Below are positions 30,828 to 39,102 of a DNA stretch of 39,102 bases, piece by piece. The stretch spans positions 65,333-104,434 of the forward strand of contig JAENYU010000013.1 in assembly GCA_016841625.1 (NCBI GenBank). Reading direction: 5' to 3'. Position 1 is the first letter of the stretch. The number at the start of each line of letters is the position of its first letter. The position numbers and the translations under genes were made by a program. The notes under the pieces were generated by a model. The model made no database searches, was not told the DNA's origin, and worked only from the letters and a program-made list of their open reading frames with translations. This DNA is from Methanobacteriota archaeon. Its GTDB lineage: Archaea; Halobacteriota; Methanosarcinia; Methanosarcinales; Methanosarcinaceae.

Positions 30828-32456
30828 TTAAGAAATAAGGTCGGCCAGATCGAACTCGAAGCCTACGACGGCATAGCCAAGTTCAAAGTTGCTAATGACC
30901 TCGGGGTGGAATTCTCCAAAGACTCCTATCTTTTTGCCTTTTACGTAGACATCAGCCCGTCTGCCTTCCAGGAAAGCCGGGTCTTCAGACTCTTTTACTT
31001 CGTACTCAAGCATCAGTTCCCTCATGAGGGCGTCCACGACCTCGTAGATTTCCGTGAAGTTCGACTGCGGGTGGATGGAGACGGCTGCTACGTGCTGCCC
31101 GGTTTTTTCGTTGACCACGACTTCCCCTACCTCAAAGATCTTCTGGGGAAGTTCCCTGTGCTGGTTCAGGGAGAGGATTTCCATGAGGTTCGGGAGCAGG
31201 GTTGTCCTTACCAGGGTCTGGTCTTCGCTTATCGGGTGGAGGACATAGGTTACGTCGTCGGTCTTCGGCCTGCGCATGTTTTCAAAGTGGACTTTTTCAC
31301 TGGTGAGGGTGAAGGGCATAACCTCATAGTAGCCAAGCCCCACAATGATCTCATTCAATGCGGAACGCATGAGGGAGATGGGGTGGGATTTTCCGACGGT
31401 GTAGGTCTCAGGGACCTTGATCTTGATGTTGCCGTAGCCAAAGCCCACGGCGATGTCTTCTATAAGGTCGAAGTTGTGCAGGATGTCCGCCCTGTAAGCG
31501 GGGACCTTGACCTCGATCGTTTCGTCGTCCAGGGCTTTTGCCCCGCAGCGCATCCTCTCAAGTTGCTTTACGATCTCTTCCACGGAGAGGTCCATGCCGA
31601 TAAGGGAATTTACCTCGCTCCGGGTAAGGGTCCTGGTTTCGGGGGAGAGGTCCGGGAGAACCATTTCTTCGCCGTCGGGCCGGACTACCCTGACAAACTC
31701 GACCTGCCCGCCGCGCTCGGCAAGGGCTGTGACCACGATGTTCAGGGCCGTGTAGACGGCTTCCCCGAGCCCCGTGACGTCGATGAAAAGCTCTGTTGTG
31801 GCTTCAGTCACGGTGGTAAGGGTCCCGTTGATGATGGGCGGGAAGGAAAGGACGTTGTCCTCGGAGTCAAAGATGATCGGGTATTTCTCAAAGTCCTTAA
31901 CGAGATGGGCGAAGCGTGTGCCTTTGGGGTGCTTTTCCAGGATCTCGGTCATGCTCATTTTTTCGGTGTAATCCAGGGGCACGAACTCGAAACCCGGGTC
32001 AACAGCGGTGTACCTGAATGGAGGTTTCACGTTCGAAAGGTTGTGCACCCCGATAGAAACCTTTTTCCGGTTCCTGCCAAGCCCCCAGTGCAGGTCTTCC
32101 TGCAGGTCCATCAGGGACTTGATGGATTCCGAATTGAACTTAACGCCCCGGACAATAGCACAGCCGAGGAAAGGCCTGATCTTTAAAATCTCCTCGCTGA
32201 CGGAAATGGAGACCTCATAAGGCTTTGCCCCGTATTCGGGAAGCCCGGTCTCGAGGTCCAGGAAACCCCGCATGGCCCGGGCAACCCCCTCCACGCTGTA
32301 GAGGTCCGGCCTGTCCGGGAAGAACTCGATATCAATGGACTCGTCTTCGATCCTTTCAATATCGGCCCCAATCATGGGCACCCTTTCGATGATGGTTTCC
32401 TTATCGGTTCCTGTGAGTTTTTCAAGGTCTTCGTAATGCAGGGTTATTATCGGCAT
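30828..32456 (-). CDS. pheT: Phenylalanyl-tRNA synthetase beta subunit
   Basis: The 542-residue product has the archaeal/eukaryotic PheT length and layout: N-terminal B1-like part with [10 protein letters not shown] near 63-72, B3/B4 domain ([11 protein letters not shown]), tRNA-synthetase B5 domain around 278-350 ([24 protein letters not shown]) and the class II core-like C-terminal domain with R-T-T-L-L-P-N-L-M and E-V-G. With PheS it charges tRNA-Phe in an alpha2beta2 complex; pheS is not in this window. The ATG at 32456 begins M-P-I-I-T-L, typical of the family. Confidence 0.96.
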   Translation of the reverse strand: MPIITLHYEDLEKLTGTDKETIIERVPMIGADIERIEDESIDIEFFPDRPDLYSVEGVARAMRGFLDLETGLPEYGAKPYEVSISVSEEILKIRPFLGCAIVRGVKFNSESIKSLMDLQEDLHWGLGRNRKKVSIGVHNLSNVKPPFRYTAVDPGFEFVPLDYTEKMSMTEILEKHPKGTRFAHLVKDFEKYPIIFDSEDNVLSFPPIINGTLTTVTEATTELFIDVTGLGEAVYTALNIVVTALAERGGQVEFVRVVRPDGEEMVLPDLSPETRTLTRSEVNSLIGMDLSVEEIVKQLERMRCGAKALDDETIEVKVPAYRADILHNFDLIEDIAVGFGYGNIKIKVPETYTVGKSHPISLMRSALNEIIVGLGYYEVMPFTLTSEKVHFENMRRPKTDDVTYVLHPISEDQTLVRTTLLPNLMEILSLNQHRELPQKIFEVGEVVVNEKTGQHVAAVSIHPQSNFTEIYEVVDALMRELMLEYEVKESEDPAFLEGRRADVYVKGKKIGVFGEFHPEVISNFELGYAVVGFEFDLADLIS

Positions 32457-32612
32457 GTGGAATTCATCTCGTCTCTAGCTAACTTAACCCCAAAAATAAC
32501 CAGCTTCAGATTTAATGTTTTTGTTCCCCTCCCCTAAAAGCCTGAAACCTTAAACCTGGGATCTTTAGACGAAACCATAAGACTGAAAGGCACAAAATTA
32601 CTCATGAGAGAT

Positions 32613-34100
32613 TTAGCGGAGCCTGTGATCCAGAAGTATTCTGGGGAGATACAACTCCATCACAGGCAATTCGAAAGTAAAAACAGAGCCTTTTCCAGGT
32701 TCGCTCTCTACCCGGACTGTTCCCCCGTGCATTTCAACGAACCTTTTGACCAGGGCCAGGCCGAGTCCTGTCCCTTCATAGCGGCGGTTCAGGAAGTAGT
32801 CGAGCTGCTTGAAAGGCTGGAAGAGATATTCCTGGTCTTTTTTCGAGATCCCGATCCCTGTATCCGCTACTGAGACCCGCAGCATCTTTTCTTCCTTTTC
32901 CGCAGAGACGGTTACGTTTCCTCCTTCGGGCGTGAACTTGATGGCATTGCTAATGAGATTGTAAAGAACCTGTTTGAACCTCATTTTGTCCGCGGTGACG
33001 GTTGTGAGCCGTTTGTCAACCCTGAATTTCAGGGTCAATTTCTTTGCGGATGCCCGCGGGCCGGTAACTCTCTCGATTTCGTCCAGTACATTCGCAACTT
33101 TGAATGTTTCGGGTTCAAGTTCTGTTGTTCCGGCTTCAACCTTGGAGAGGTCAAGGATGTCATTTATAACCTTCAGGAGCCTCTTTCCGCTGTTGTGTAC
33201 GTTCTGAATATATTTGGTCTGGCGTTCATTTAAGGGCCCTAATGAGCCTTCAATCAGCAGGTCCGAAAAACCTATGATGGAATTCAGGGGCGTCCTCAGT
33301 TCATGGCTCATAGTGGAAAGGAACTCGTTCCTGGTCCGGCTGGAATCTTCGGCAAGCCTCGCTTTTAACACCGCTTCTTCTGCCAGTTTCTTATCGGTAA
33401 TATCCCGGCTAACCCCCACAATCCCGATAAAGTTTCCGGCCTCACCATAAAGAGGGACCCTGACAGTCTGCAGGAGGACGTTGCTGCTGTCCGGGGAATC
33501 GATCCACTTTTCAACCGTGCTAATCTGCCCCCTTTCGAAGCATTTCTTATCCACGTCCCCGATAAAGTTCGCCATACTTTCAGGGTAAATGTCATGGGCC
33601 TTCTTCCCCACAACCTCTTCTTCCGGTCTCTTCACAAGCTTTGAAAAAGCAGGGTTGCATCCCAGGTAAGTCCCTTCGGCGTCTTTAAAGAAAACAGCAT
33701 CAGGAATTGATTTTAACAGCCCGGACAAAAACGACCTTTCCCTGCCCAGTTTCTCCTGGGCGATCTCCTTTTCCGAGACTTCATCTTTCAACTTTTCAAC
33801 ACTTGACAGCGTGGGCATCCATTTAAGCAATCCGGCTCCAACCAACAGGTAGCCGGCTATCCCCCCCAGGACATCTTCCAGGAAAGTTTCATAAACGGTG
33901 CCTTCCAGATATCCCTCCAAAAGCCAGTAATCGTCCCCTGCATCCGCTAGGCGGCCGACGAACATCAGAAACAAACCGGTAATAATCAGGAGACACCCGC
34001 TTCTGGAGATTTCCACACTTTTCTTCCCAAAACTCCATAAATAAAATATGATGGATAATAGAGTTAAAGCGCTTATAAGTTCCAGAGCCATGTTGCCCAT
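32613..34100 (-). CDS. Membrane PAS sensor histidine kinase
   Basis: The 495-residue product starts with three predicted membrane helices (about 4-22, 33-50, 75-92), then a coiled linker, a PAS domain (about 120-240, S-I-P-D-A-V-F-F-K-D-A-E-G-T-Y-L-G-C-N), HisKA with M-S-H-E-L-R-T-P-L-N (phospho-acceptor H266) and HATPase_c with N-A-I-K-F-T-P, D-T-G-I-G-I and G-T-G-L-G-L-A. It should autophosphorylate in response to a ligand or redox cue sensed by the PAS domain; no response regulator is adjacent. I chose ATG 34100 because GGTGG precedes it by about 6 nt; the frame to 34151 has no such site. Confidence 0.92.
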   Translation of the reverse strand: MGNMALELISALTLLSIIFYLWSFGKKSVEISRSGCLLIITGLFLMFVGRLADAGDDYWLLEGYLEGTVYETFLEDVLGGIAGYLLVGAGLLKWMPTLSSVEKLKDEVSEKEIAQEKLGRERSFLSGLLKSIPDAVFFKDAEGTYLGCNPAFSKLVKRPEEEVVGKKAHDIYPESMANFIGDVDKKCFERGQISTVEKWIDSPDSSNVLLQTVRVPLYGEAGNFIGIVGVSRDITDKKLAEEAVLKARLAEDSSRTRNEFLSTMSHELRTPLNSIIGFSDLLIEGSLGPLNERQTKYIQNVHNSGKRLLKVINDILDLSKVEAGTTELEPETFKVANVLDEIERVTGPRASAKKLTLKFRVDKRLTTVTADKMRFKQVLYNLISNAIKFTPEGGNVTVSAEKEEKMLRVSVADTGIGISKKDQEYLFQPFKQLDYFLNRRYEGTGLGLALVKRFVEMHGGTVRVESEPGKGSVFTFELPVMELYLPRILLDHRLR

Positions 34101-34246
34101 GAGCCACCACCTTGGGAATAAATTACTGATATTGCCGCCTTTTGGGATCAAAAGCAGAAGATATGAACAAATATAATCGACATCACCAAAGGTAAGATAA
34201 TAGATACCCCTCGGAAAATTTGAGTATGATCCTGCTTGAGACCCCG

Positions 34247-34262
34247 TATATATTTATATATA
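34247..34262. promoter_or_regulatory. Palindromic TATA region between kinase and rnhB
   Basis: TATATATTTATATATA is nearly self-complementary and lies in the 327-bp divergent gap, so it could support transcription both ways. Leaders would be over 100 nt on both sides. The rest of the gap shows no gene I support; the open frame to 34236 in front of rnhB lacks the family pattern. Confidence 0.4.
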
Positions 34263-34427
34263 GAATATGGATTACCAGATATAAATTTTGTTGTAAAGTA
34301 TATTGTAGTGTTGCATGAGACAGGAGGGAAAAGGACAGAAATAAATACAAAACACGTTTCCGGAAGCAAAACATCTTTAATAAACAAAACCTTCTTTTCC
34401 CTCTATTCAGGAGGCAGCATACTTTTG

Positions 34428-35087
34428 ATGATTGCAGGAATCGATGAAGCCGGAAAAGGCCCCGTAATCGGGCCCATGTGCATAGGAGGCGTCAAAATAG
34501 ATGAATCCAGAGCTCACGCTTTGAAAGTGCTCGGGGTTGCGGATTCCAAGAAGCTGACCCCGAAAAAAAGGGAGCATCTGGCAGCTCAGATCAGGAAGTA
34601 TGCCGATGAATGCTTTGTTCTGGAAGTCAGCCCCTCCCAGATCGACGAACTCCGGAAGCTCTTTACCATGAACGAGATCATGGTTCTCTGTTTTTCAAAG
34701 GTCCTTGAAAAACTCCAGCCTGACGTCGTCTACGTCGATGCCGCCGATGTGAAAGCCGAGCGTTTTGCCGAAAACCTGCGCAAACAGTACGCAAAAAGCT
34801 GCCCGGTAAAAGCGAAGGAAATTGAAATCACTTCCAGACATAAGGCCGATGCCATCTACCCCGTGGTCTCGGCAGCTTCCATCATCGCAAAGGTTCGCCG
34901 GGATGAGCTGATCGAGGAACTCAAAAAAGAATGGGGCGCGGATTTCGGGAGCGGGTATCCCTCTGACCCGAAAACGAAAGCTTTCATGCTTAAATGGGGA
35001 AAAGAACACGGGGGCGAGTTCCCGGAAATTGTAAGGCAGTCCTGGCAAACGGTGGAGAATATCAGGGCAGAGCTGAAAAAGGGCTGA
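34428..35087 (+). CDS. rnhB: Ribonuclease HII
   Basis: The 219-residue product has all RNase HII features: G-I-D-E-A-G-K-G-P-V-I-G-P-M at 4-17 with D6 and E7, A-D-S-K-K-L near 38, V-D-A-A-D near 103-107, and K-A-D-A-I-Y-P-V-V-S-A-A-S-I-I-A-K-V with its Asp, then G-S-G-Y-P-S-D-P-K-T. It cleaves RNA in RNA-DNA hybrids and at single ribonucleotides. ATG 34428 is the start that fits family members; AGGAGG lies 13 nt before it, and a TTG one codon earlier would be nearer. An upstream in-frame extension of 64 codons is noncoding in character. Confidence 0.95.
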   Translation: MIAGIDEAGKGPVIGPMCIGGVKIDESRAHALKVLGVADSKKLTPKKREHLAAQIRKYADECFVLEVSPSQIDELRKLFTMNEIMVLCFSKVLEKLQPDVVYVDAADVKAERFAENLRKQYAKSCPVKAKEIEITSRHKADAIYPVVSAASIIAKVRRDELIEELKKEWGADFGSGYPSDPKTKAFMLKWGKEHGGEFPEIVRQSWQTVENIRAELKKG

Positions 35088-35178
35088 ATTCTTGAATTTA
35101 AAGCAATCCTGATTTTTTTAAATTAATCTCAGCCCCTTTCCTCTCAGGTGCCTGGTCCTGTAAGCGTATTGTTCCCGC

Positions 35179-35347
35179 TCACATATGCCCGGTAGCTTCA
35201 TACGTTTTCATCTCAAACACGTCGGTTCCCACCTGCTTTCCAGGAATGGTCCAGTTTTCACCTTTGTGGGCAGTGTAGGTGTAGGCTTGATTGACCGGGT
35301 TCTGCGTTGTAGTAGATGAGCGAGCCGTAAGCTGCCCCGTCCAGTCC
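35179..35347 (-). pseudogene. Frameshifted 3' remnant of the PEP-repeat protein gene
   Basis: Past the stop at 35348, the minus strand still reads like protein in other frames: G-L-D-G-A-A-Y-G-S-L-I-Y-Y-N-A-E, then in a third frame P-V-N-Q-A-Y-T-Y-T-A-H-K-G-E-N-W-T-I-P and G-T-D-V-F-E-M-K-T-Y-E-A-T-G-H-M, with a stop at 35179. Two indels would restore one continuous domain after D-F-I-S-I-P-Y-V-L. Confidence 0.6.
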
Positions 35348-36103
35348 TTAGCTCACTGAGGAATTGTTCAGGACGTAAGGGATGGATATGAAATCCCAGT
35401 CCGGATAGAGCAGGACTCCGTCCTCTTCCAGGATAGGTTCAGGGATAGGTTCAGGGATAGGTTCAGGGATAGGTTCAGGGATAGGTTCAGGGATAGGTTC
35501 GGGGATAGGTTCAGGGATAGGTTCGGGGATAGGTTCGGGGATAGGTTCAGGGATAGGTTCGGGGATAGGTTCAGTGACAGGTTCAGGGATAGGTTCAGTG
35601 ACAGGGACCTCGCTGTCTCCCTGAATAGGGACCGGTTCCTCTTCGAAAGCTGAGGCATTCCCGTTGATGGAGTATGTGCCCTCGCTTGTGTTCAGGGACA
35701 GCTCCACGCCATAGACCACAGCATAGTTTTCTCCGGCTGCAAAGTTCCCTATCCAGACCCACTGCACTGTGAAAGGTTTGAAGGCAGCTCCGGCACCCCC
35801 AACCTTGCTTATGTTCCAGCCCTCGGGCAGGGCTTCTTCCAGGGCCGCTGCAACCATTTCAGCGTCCGCAGTTATATTGACAGTAGCCCTGAAGATATCC
35901 CCGGGGGCCAGGTAGCTTGCGGAAATGTTCCTGCTCGCATTAATTTCTCCCTCCGCCAGTCCGGGAACTGCCAGAAGCAGGATTGAAAATACGAAAATAC
36001 AGGACAGGAAAAATCCCTTCATAAATTTTGCCCTGCTTTTCCCTCCTGCCTGTTCTGCTTTTCTCCCATTTTCTATTTTATTCACGATTTCTATTTTATT
36101 CAC
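35348..36103 (-). CDS. Secreted protein with (EPIP)n repeat, truncated C terminus
   Basis: The 251-residue product has a signal peptide (M-K-G-F-F-L-S-C-I-F-V-F-S-I-L-L-L-A-V-P-G-L-A at 28-50), an exported beta-rich domain (about 55-155; typical P-G-D-I-F-R-A-T-V-N-I-T and N-A-S/N-I-S glycosylation-type sites), a run of about 15 E-P-I-P units, and the start of a C-terminal domain (D-W-D-F-I-S-I-P-Y-V-L) that breaks off. The GTG start at 36103 overlaps the frameshifted end of the peptidase frame. An ATG at 36022, right at the signal peptide, is the likelier functional start. An AAATCGTGAATAAAATAG sequence is directly repeated around the upstream start. Role unknown; cell surface expected. Confidence 0.7.
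   Translation of the reverse strand: MNKIEIVNKIENGRKAEQAGGKSRAKFMKGFFLSCIFVFSILLLAVPGLAEGEINASRNISASYLAPGDIFRATVNITADAEMVAAALEEALPEGWNISKVGGAGAAFKPFTVQWVWIGNFAAGENYAVVYGVELSLNTSEGTYSINGNASAFEEEPVPIQGDSEVPVTEPIPEPVTEPIPEPIPEPIPEPIPEPIPEPIPEPIPEPIPEPIPEPIPEPIPEPILEEDGVLLYPDWDFISIPYVLNNSSVS
35431..35606. repeat. 12-bp tandem repeat encoding (EPIP)n
   Basis: GGATAGGTTCAG or GGATAGGTTCGG recurs about 14-15 times on the + strand, giving Pro-rich extended spacer sequence on the minus strand. Confidence 0.9.
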
Positions 36104-36255
36104 GATTTCCCCCTTTATTCACTGTCACTTGCTGCCAGTCCAGAGCTTTATCAGTTCCTGCAGTATTTCCTGACTTAGCTCTGCCTGTCCCGGGTGCGGG
36201 CGTATCGGTCATCCAGGCGTTCCCCATAAGCTGGAGTTCAGCAAGCGTAATGGGA
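36096..36255 (-). pseudogene. Out-of-frame 3' end of the peptidase gene
   Basis: In the +1 frame the minus strand continues [18 protein letters not shown] and on through D-K-A-L-D-W-Q-Q-V to a stop at 36096. I-T-L-A-E-L-Q...W-M-T-D-T-P-A-P is a common C-terminal pattern of methanogen surface proteins. A single-base indel near the CCCCGGG run at 36262-36268 separates it from the main frame. Confidence 0.6.
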
Positions 36256-38697
36256 TCACTCCCGGGGAATCCGGTCATACCCCGGGTTCCAGTCTTCAGT
36301 TTCTGGTTCCGTGACATTGATGTAACCGGGTTTTGTGAGGGTATCCGAAACTGCGGTGTTATTGGCGGTCAGGGTAACCGTGTACAGGCCTGGCTCATTG
36401 TAGGTGTACACCGGGTTCGGATCGGTATAATCGGTGATGTTGTCCCCGTTTACGTCCCAGAAAAGGGAGCTTGCATTTTCCGACAGGTTTGTGAATAGCA
36501 CCGTCAGGGGTGCGGGTCCTTCCGTTTGGTTTGCAGTAAAATTGGCGATCGGTAGCGGCATAGCAGGGACGAGAAACTCATACATGGCAAGAGCGTCTGC
36601 ACGTCCGTACCCGAAGGTCCCATCCTTTCCGGGCTCCCCGAGGTCTACCGCACTCTCAAGGAGGGCTGTCCGGATTTCACTTCCCGGCTTTTCCGGAAAC
36701 CCGCTCCAGACAAGCCCTGCAAGCCCTGCAATGTGCGGAGCTGCGGCACTTGTCCCGTAAAAAACAGGAGGAAAACCGCCAGCACCCGAGACCTGCACCC
36801 CGTCAATGCCTGCAATTTCCGGCTTTTCCCGGAGTTCGAAAGAACCGTGGTAGATCGAAACCGGGCCCCGGGAAGAAGACATTTGTATGTCGTCATTTCC
36901 CGGGTCAGCGGCATTTATCGCTCCTACGCTTATGACCCCGGGTACTGCCGGGTGCCCGTAAACGGAGTCTTCCGAAACGAGGTTGTTGGCATACAGGAAA
37001 GCTCCTGAAAAGGGATAGATGAAGACCTCAAGCACCCCGGACACTCCGGTAACTTTCTGGACAAGGACTGCAACGTTTTTCCCTCTCTGCTCTGTGTTCT
37101 GGTATGCCAGCGCCTCCATCGGGAGCTCGTTTCCGTCCTGTACGTCAGTGCTCCAGGAAATAATTCTACTGCTAATCAGGTCGCCCAGATAGAGGTTATA
37201 GTCGTTCCCGGCTTTCCCCCATTCATCGTTCCACTGAAGGACAACGATAATCGACCCGCCGGGAGGGATAAAACCGTACAGCAACTCCAGATCCCCGGTC
37301 CCTCCACTGAAATCATGGAAATTTGCCCCAATAGGATCGAACTCTCCCTGATAATGGGTCAGGGCATCGTTTCCTGCAGCGCTTACATACAGGAGATCAT
37401 CGCTTTCGACCACGGCATATACATGCGACGCAACGATCCCGTCTTCAAAAAAAGGTTCGAAAATCCAGCCTATATCGTCGCAGATGATATCACAGCCCTC
37501 CCCTGCAAGGGCATCGACCGCATCATTGAACGCGATGACATTATTTCCGGAGTCATGAAAATACAGTTCTGCCCCGGGAGCGATGTCGTGCACGATTTCA
37601 AGCATTGCAGTCCCTTCGTTTCCTCCGACGGAATTGCTTAAGACGGTTACATTGGCAGGAAGGTCTCCGGTAGCCACGGCATCCGCAAGGTTGTCAACCC
37701 CGTTCGATATAATCCCGATCCTGATCCCCTCTCCTGTCAGGCCGTACCTGGCCCTGACCTCCTCGCAGTTGAGGATTGCATCCCCTTCCGTGGTGTACGT
37801 GCCTGTCCTTATAACCGGAGGCATCACCGTTCTAACGCTTTGCACGGATTCTATAGAGGCAAGCCGTTCGAGGGAATCGACCCTCACCCATGCCGCCAGG
37901 AGCTTGTTTTCTTCGTCCCGGCCCGTGACCTTTTCCACATATGGGTCAGCGCAGTCGGTCCCGTTTCCCGGATAGAAGCTCACATAGACATGGACCAGGT
38001 CGGCTCCCTGAAGCCCGATATAATTTTCTCCTTCAACAGGTCCATTCTCAGCAGGTTCACCCTCAACAGGTTCACCCTCAACAGGTCCATTCTCAGCAGG
38101 TTCACCCTCAACAGGTTCACCCTCAACAGGTTCACCCTCAACAGGTTCACCCTCAGCAGGTCCACTCTCAGCAGGTCCACTCTCAACGGATTCGTTTTCG
38201 ACATTTCCTTCAACGTACATATCGTTGACACTGGCATTATAGTCATCTGAATAGACAAAAAGGTCATTGTCATAGACAGGCTGCTCGTCAGCGCGGCCAA
38301 TCTGGTTGAAGCTTTCCATCCGCTCTATCAGGGCTTCACGGGTCGTGCCCGGAGGCAGGAAGCTATCATCGGTTAACTGGAGGAGATCCGTTGACAATTT
38401 TTTTCGGGCTTCCGTAAGGGATGGAAGGTTCATTGTGCCGGGTTTCACTGCTCCGGAGTCTAAAAACAGGTCGGGAGGCCCTGTGTAATTCTCTAAACCG
38501 GCAGCAGGAAATCCGTAGGGTACAGGTGATTCAACATCTACAAATGGTTCAACAGCTACAAGTGATTCATTGGATACATTCAATCCGGCAATAGATCCAT
38601 TTTCTGTTTTCAGATATGCCCCCTCAGTGCAGGGAATATTTGGAAGCAAAAAAACAAAAAGTATGACTGAAAATGTGAGGAGTTTTCCGGAAATCAT
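36256..38697 (-). CDS. Secreted sedolisin-like (S8/S53-like) peptidase with PKD domain
   Basis: The 813-residue product has a signal peptide (1-26), a pro-region, a G-E-P-V-E repeat spacer (about 180-225), a subtilase-fold catalytic domain (about 310-705) and a PKD domain (about 716-795). The Ser site is G-T-S-A-A-A-P-H (S650). Where classical subtilases have H-G-T, this has [12 protein letters not shown]367 and D371 give the E-x3-D spacing of sedolisins, and C-D-D-I-G (D407/D408) fits the oxyanion Asp. The usual S8 Asp motif reads I-I-S-N-G-V-D. It should be an extracellular, perhaps acid-type endopeptidase. The frame ends early by an apparent frameshift, so the last about 53 residues are lost. 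Confidence 0.82.
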   Translation of the reverse strand: MISGKLLTFSVILFVFLLPNIPCTEGAYLKTENGSIAGLNVSNESLVAVEPFVDVESPVPYGFPAAGLENYTGPPDLFLDSGAVKPGTMNLPSLTEARKKLSTDLLQLTDDSFLPPGTTREALIERMESFNQIGRADEQPVYDNDLFVYSDDYNASVNDMYVEGNVENESVESGPAESGPAEGEPVEGEPVEGEPVEGEPAENGPVEGEPVEGEPAENGPVEGENYIGLQGADLVHVYVSFYPGNGTDCADPYVEKVTGRDEENKLLAAWVRVDSLERLASIESVQSVRTVMPPVIRTGTYTTEGDAILNCEEVRARYGLTGEGIRIGIISNGVDNLADAVATGDLPANVTVLSNSVGGNEGTAMLEIVHDIAPGAELYFHDSGNNVIAFNDAVDALAGEGCDIICDDIGWIFEPFFEDGIVASHVYAVVESDDLLYVSAAGNDALTHYQGEFDPIGANFHDFSGGTGDLELLYGFIPPGGSIIVVLQWNDEWGKAGNDYNLYLGDLISSRIISWSTDVQDGNELPMEALAYQNTEQRGKNVAVLVQKVTGVSGVLEVFIYPFSGAFLYANNLVSEDSVYGHPAVPGVISVGAINAADPGNDDIQMSSSRGPVSIYHGSFELREKPEIAGIDGVQVSGAGGFPPVFYGTSAAAPHIAGLAGLVWSGFPEKPGSEIRTALLESAVDLGEPGKDGTFGYGRADALAMYEFLVPAMPLPIANFTANQTEGPAPLTVLFTNLSENASSLFWDVNGDNITDYTDPNPVYTYNEPGLYTVTLTANNTAVSDTLTKPGYINVTEPETEDWNPGYDRIPRE
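38036..38190. repeat. 15-bp tandem repeat encoding (GEPVE)n
   Basis: Units of the type AACAGGTTCACCCTC recur about ten times with small changes, encoding [10 protein letters not shown] or N-G-P-V-E on the minus strand: an acidic spacer between pro-region and catalytic domain. Confidence 0.88.
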
Positions 38698-38959
38698 CCC
38701 TCAAGACCCCAAAATGTGATTTTGTTTTTCAGATACTCAGCTTGCAGAAACTCCAACGTCCTGAATTCCCCCCAAACCAGAAGCAGAGTTCCGGCTACAA
38801 ATTTTCAAATTATAAAAAAATTAATATAAATACCATAGATTCTTAGCTTAAAAGAGATAAAGTTTTTGAAGTATATGTTCTGAAAACGGTTTCTGATCAT
38901 TGCGGGTTCTGAAAATGGGTTCTGATCAAGTACAGCTTTCGGAAACAGTAAACCAATAA
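38698..38959. other. Upstream region of the peptidase gene
   Basis: AT-rich sequence at 38805-38835 (minus strand TATTTATATTAATTTT) is a likely promoter. A 21-bp direct repeat, TCTGAAAACGGTTTCTGATCA and TCTGAAAATGGGTTCTGATC, lies at about 38879-38929. No gene is seen. Confidence 0.45.
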
Positions 38960-39102
38960 GGGGAACTAATAAAGGGAACTAATAAAGGGAACTAATAAAG
39001 GGAACTAATAAAGAGAACTAATAAAGAGAACTAATAAGGGGAACTAATAAGGGGAACTAATAAGGGGAACTAATAAGGGGAACTAATAAGGGGAACTAAT
39101 AA
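38960..39102. repeat. 13-bp tandem repeat (VNTR), eleven units, cut by window end
   Basis: Eleven consecutive units of GGGGAACTAATAA with variants at the first to third positions (AGGGAACTAATAA, AGAGAACTAATAA). The array runs to the last base, so the true copy number is unknown. Units of like sequence are clustered, indicating local copying. Confidence 0.95.

Noticed and set aside
30906-32186. 426-codon + strand frame
   Set aside because: It is antisense to pheT, which is certain; long antisense frames are common in GC-rich genes.
37840-38300. Open frames on both strands across the GEPVE repeat
   Set aside because: A 15-bp repeat keeps every frame open; only the peptidase frame has domain support.
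1-39102. tRNA or rRNA genes
   Set aside because: I looked for T-loop GGTTC-type blocks with matching acceptor stems in the intergenic regions and found none I could support.

Overview
The window looks like a chromosomal segment of a methanogenic archaeon of the genus Methanosarcina or a close relative. Archaeal-type pheT and rnhB, HEAT-repeat and DUF429 proteins, a DUF1724 (FilR1-type) HTH regulator, CxxC-x17-CxxC mini-proteins, PKD-bearing surface proteins, archaeal TATA boxes and AGGTG/GGAGG ribosome binding sites all point that way. This is inferred from protein families and base signals, not from a database search.

Layout. (1) 1-2.1 kb: the end of a HEAT-repeat protein gene and a DUF429 gene, both on +. 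(2) 2.1-16.2 kb: an AT-rich accessory island. Almost all its genes lie on the minus strand: a DUF3800 protein, a membrane-anchored UvrD-like helicase with an insert, two rearranged HicAB toxin-antitoxin loci, an RHH antitoxin-like gene, three near-identical zinc mini-proteins, a small membrane protein and an unknown protein. They are separated by about a dozen copies of one interspersed repeat family, all in the same orientation and usually lying just downstream of a gene. A + strand NADP-type secondary alcohol dehydrogenase and a truncated IS21-family element sit in the middle. (3) 16.4-22.3 kb: GC-richer core-like genes for a U32 peptidase-family protein, a TPR protein and a DUF998 membrane protein, with a poorly coding 1 kb gap. 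(4) 22.4-25.9 kb: a tandem duplication of about 1.7 kb, each copy carrying a DUF389/TIGR00341 membrane protein with a promoter so close to the ATG that the mRNA should be leaderless. (5) 26.4-30.8 kb: a lipoprotein, a SUMF1/FGE-like protein, the DUF1724 regulator, a second DUF429 protein with a poly-Glu insert and a PUA/EVE-like protein. (6) 30.8-35.1 kb: pheT, a PAS histidine kinase and rnhB. (7) 35.2-39.1 kb: two secreted surface proteins with low-complexity repeats, both frameshifted near their 3' ends. One is a sedolisin-like (S53-like) peptidase with a PKD domain. A 13-bp tandem repeat runs off the window end.

How it fits together. The core blocks are housekeeping (translation, RNA modification, R-loop repair) and cell-envelope genes. 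The island is the unusual part: small genes, toxin-antitoxin pairs in exchanged combinations and gene-plus-repeat units amplified in one direction. It resembles a cassette array, although no integrase gene is visible here. The strongest leads are this gene/repeat organisation, the hicB-hicA-hicB arrangement with swapped toxins, the triplicated zinc mini-protein module with conserved leader and terminator hairpins, the nested stem-loop at 2657-2722, and the membrane helicase with a possible nuclease insert.
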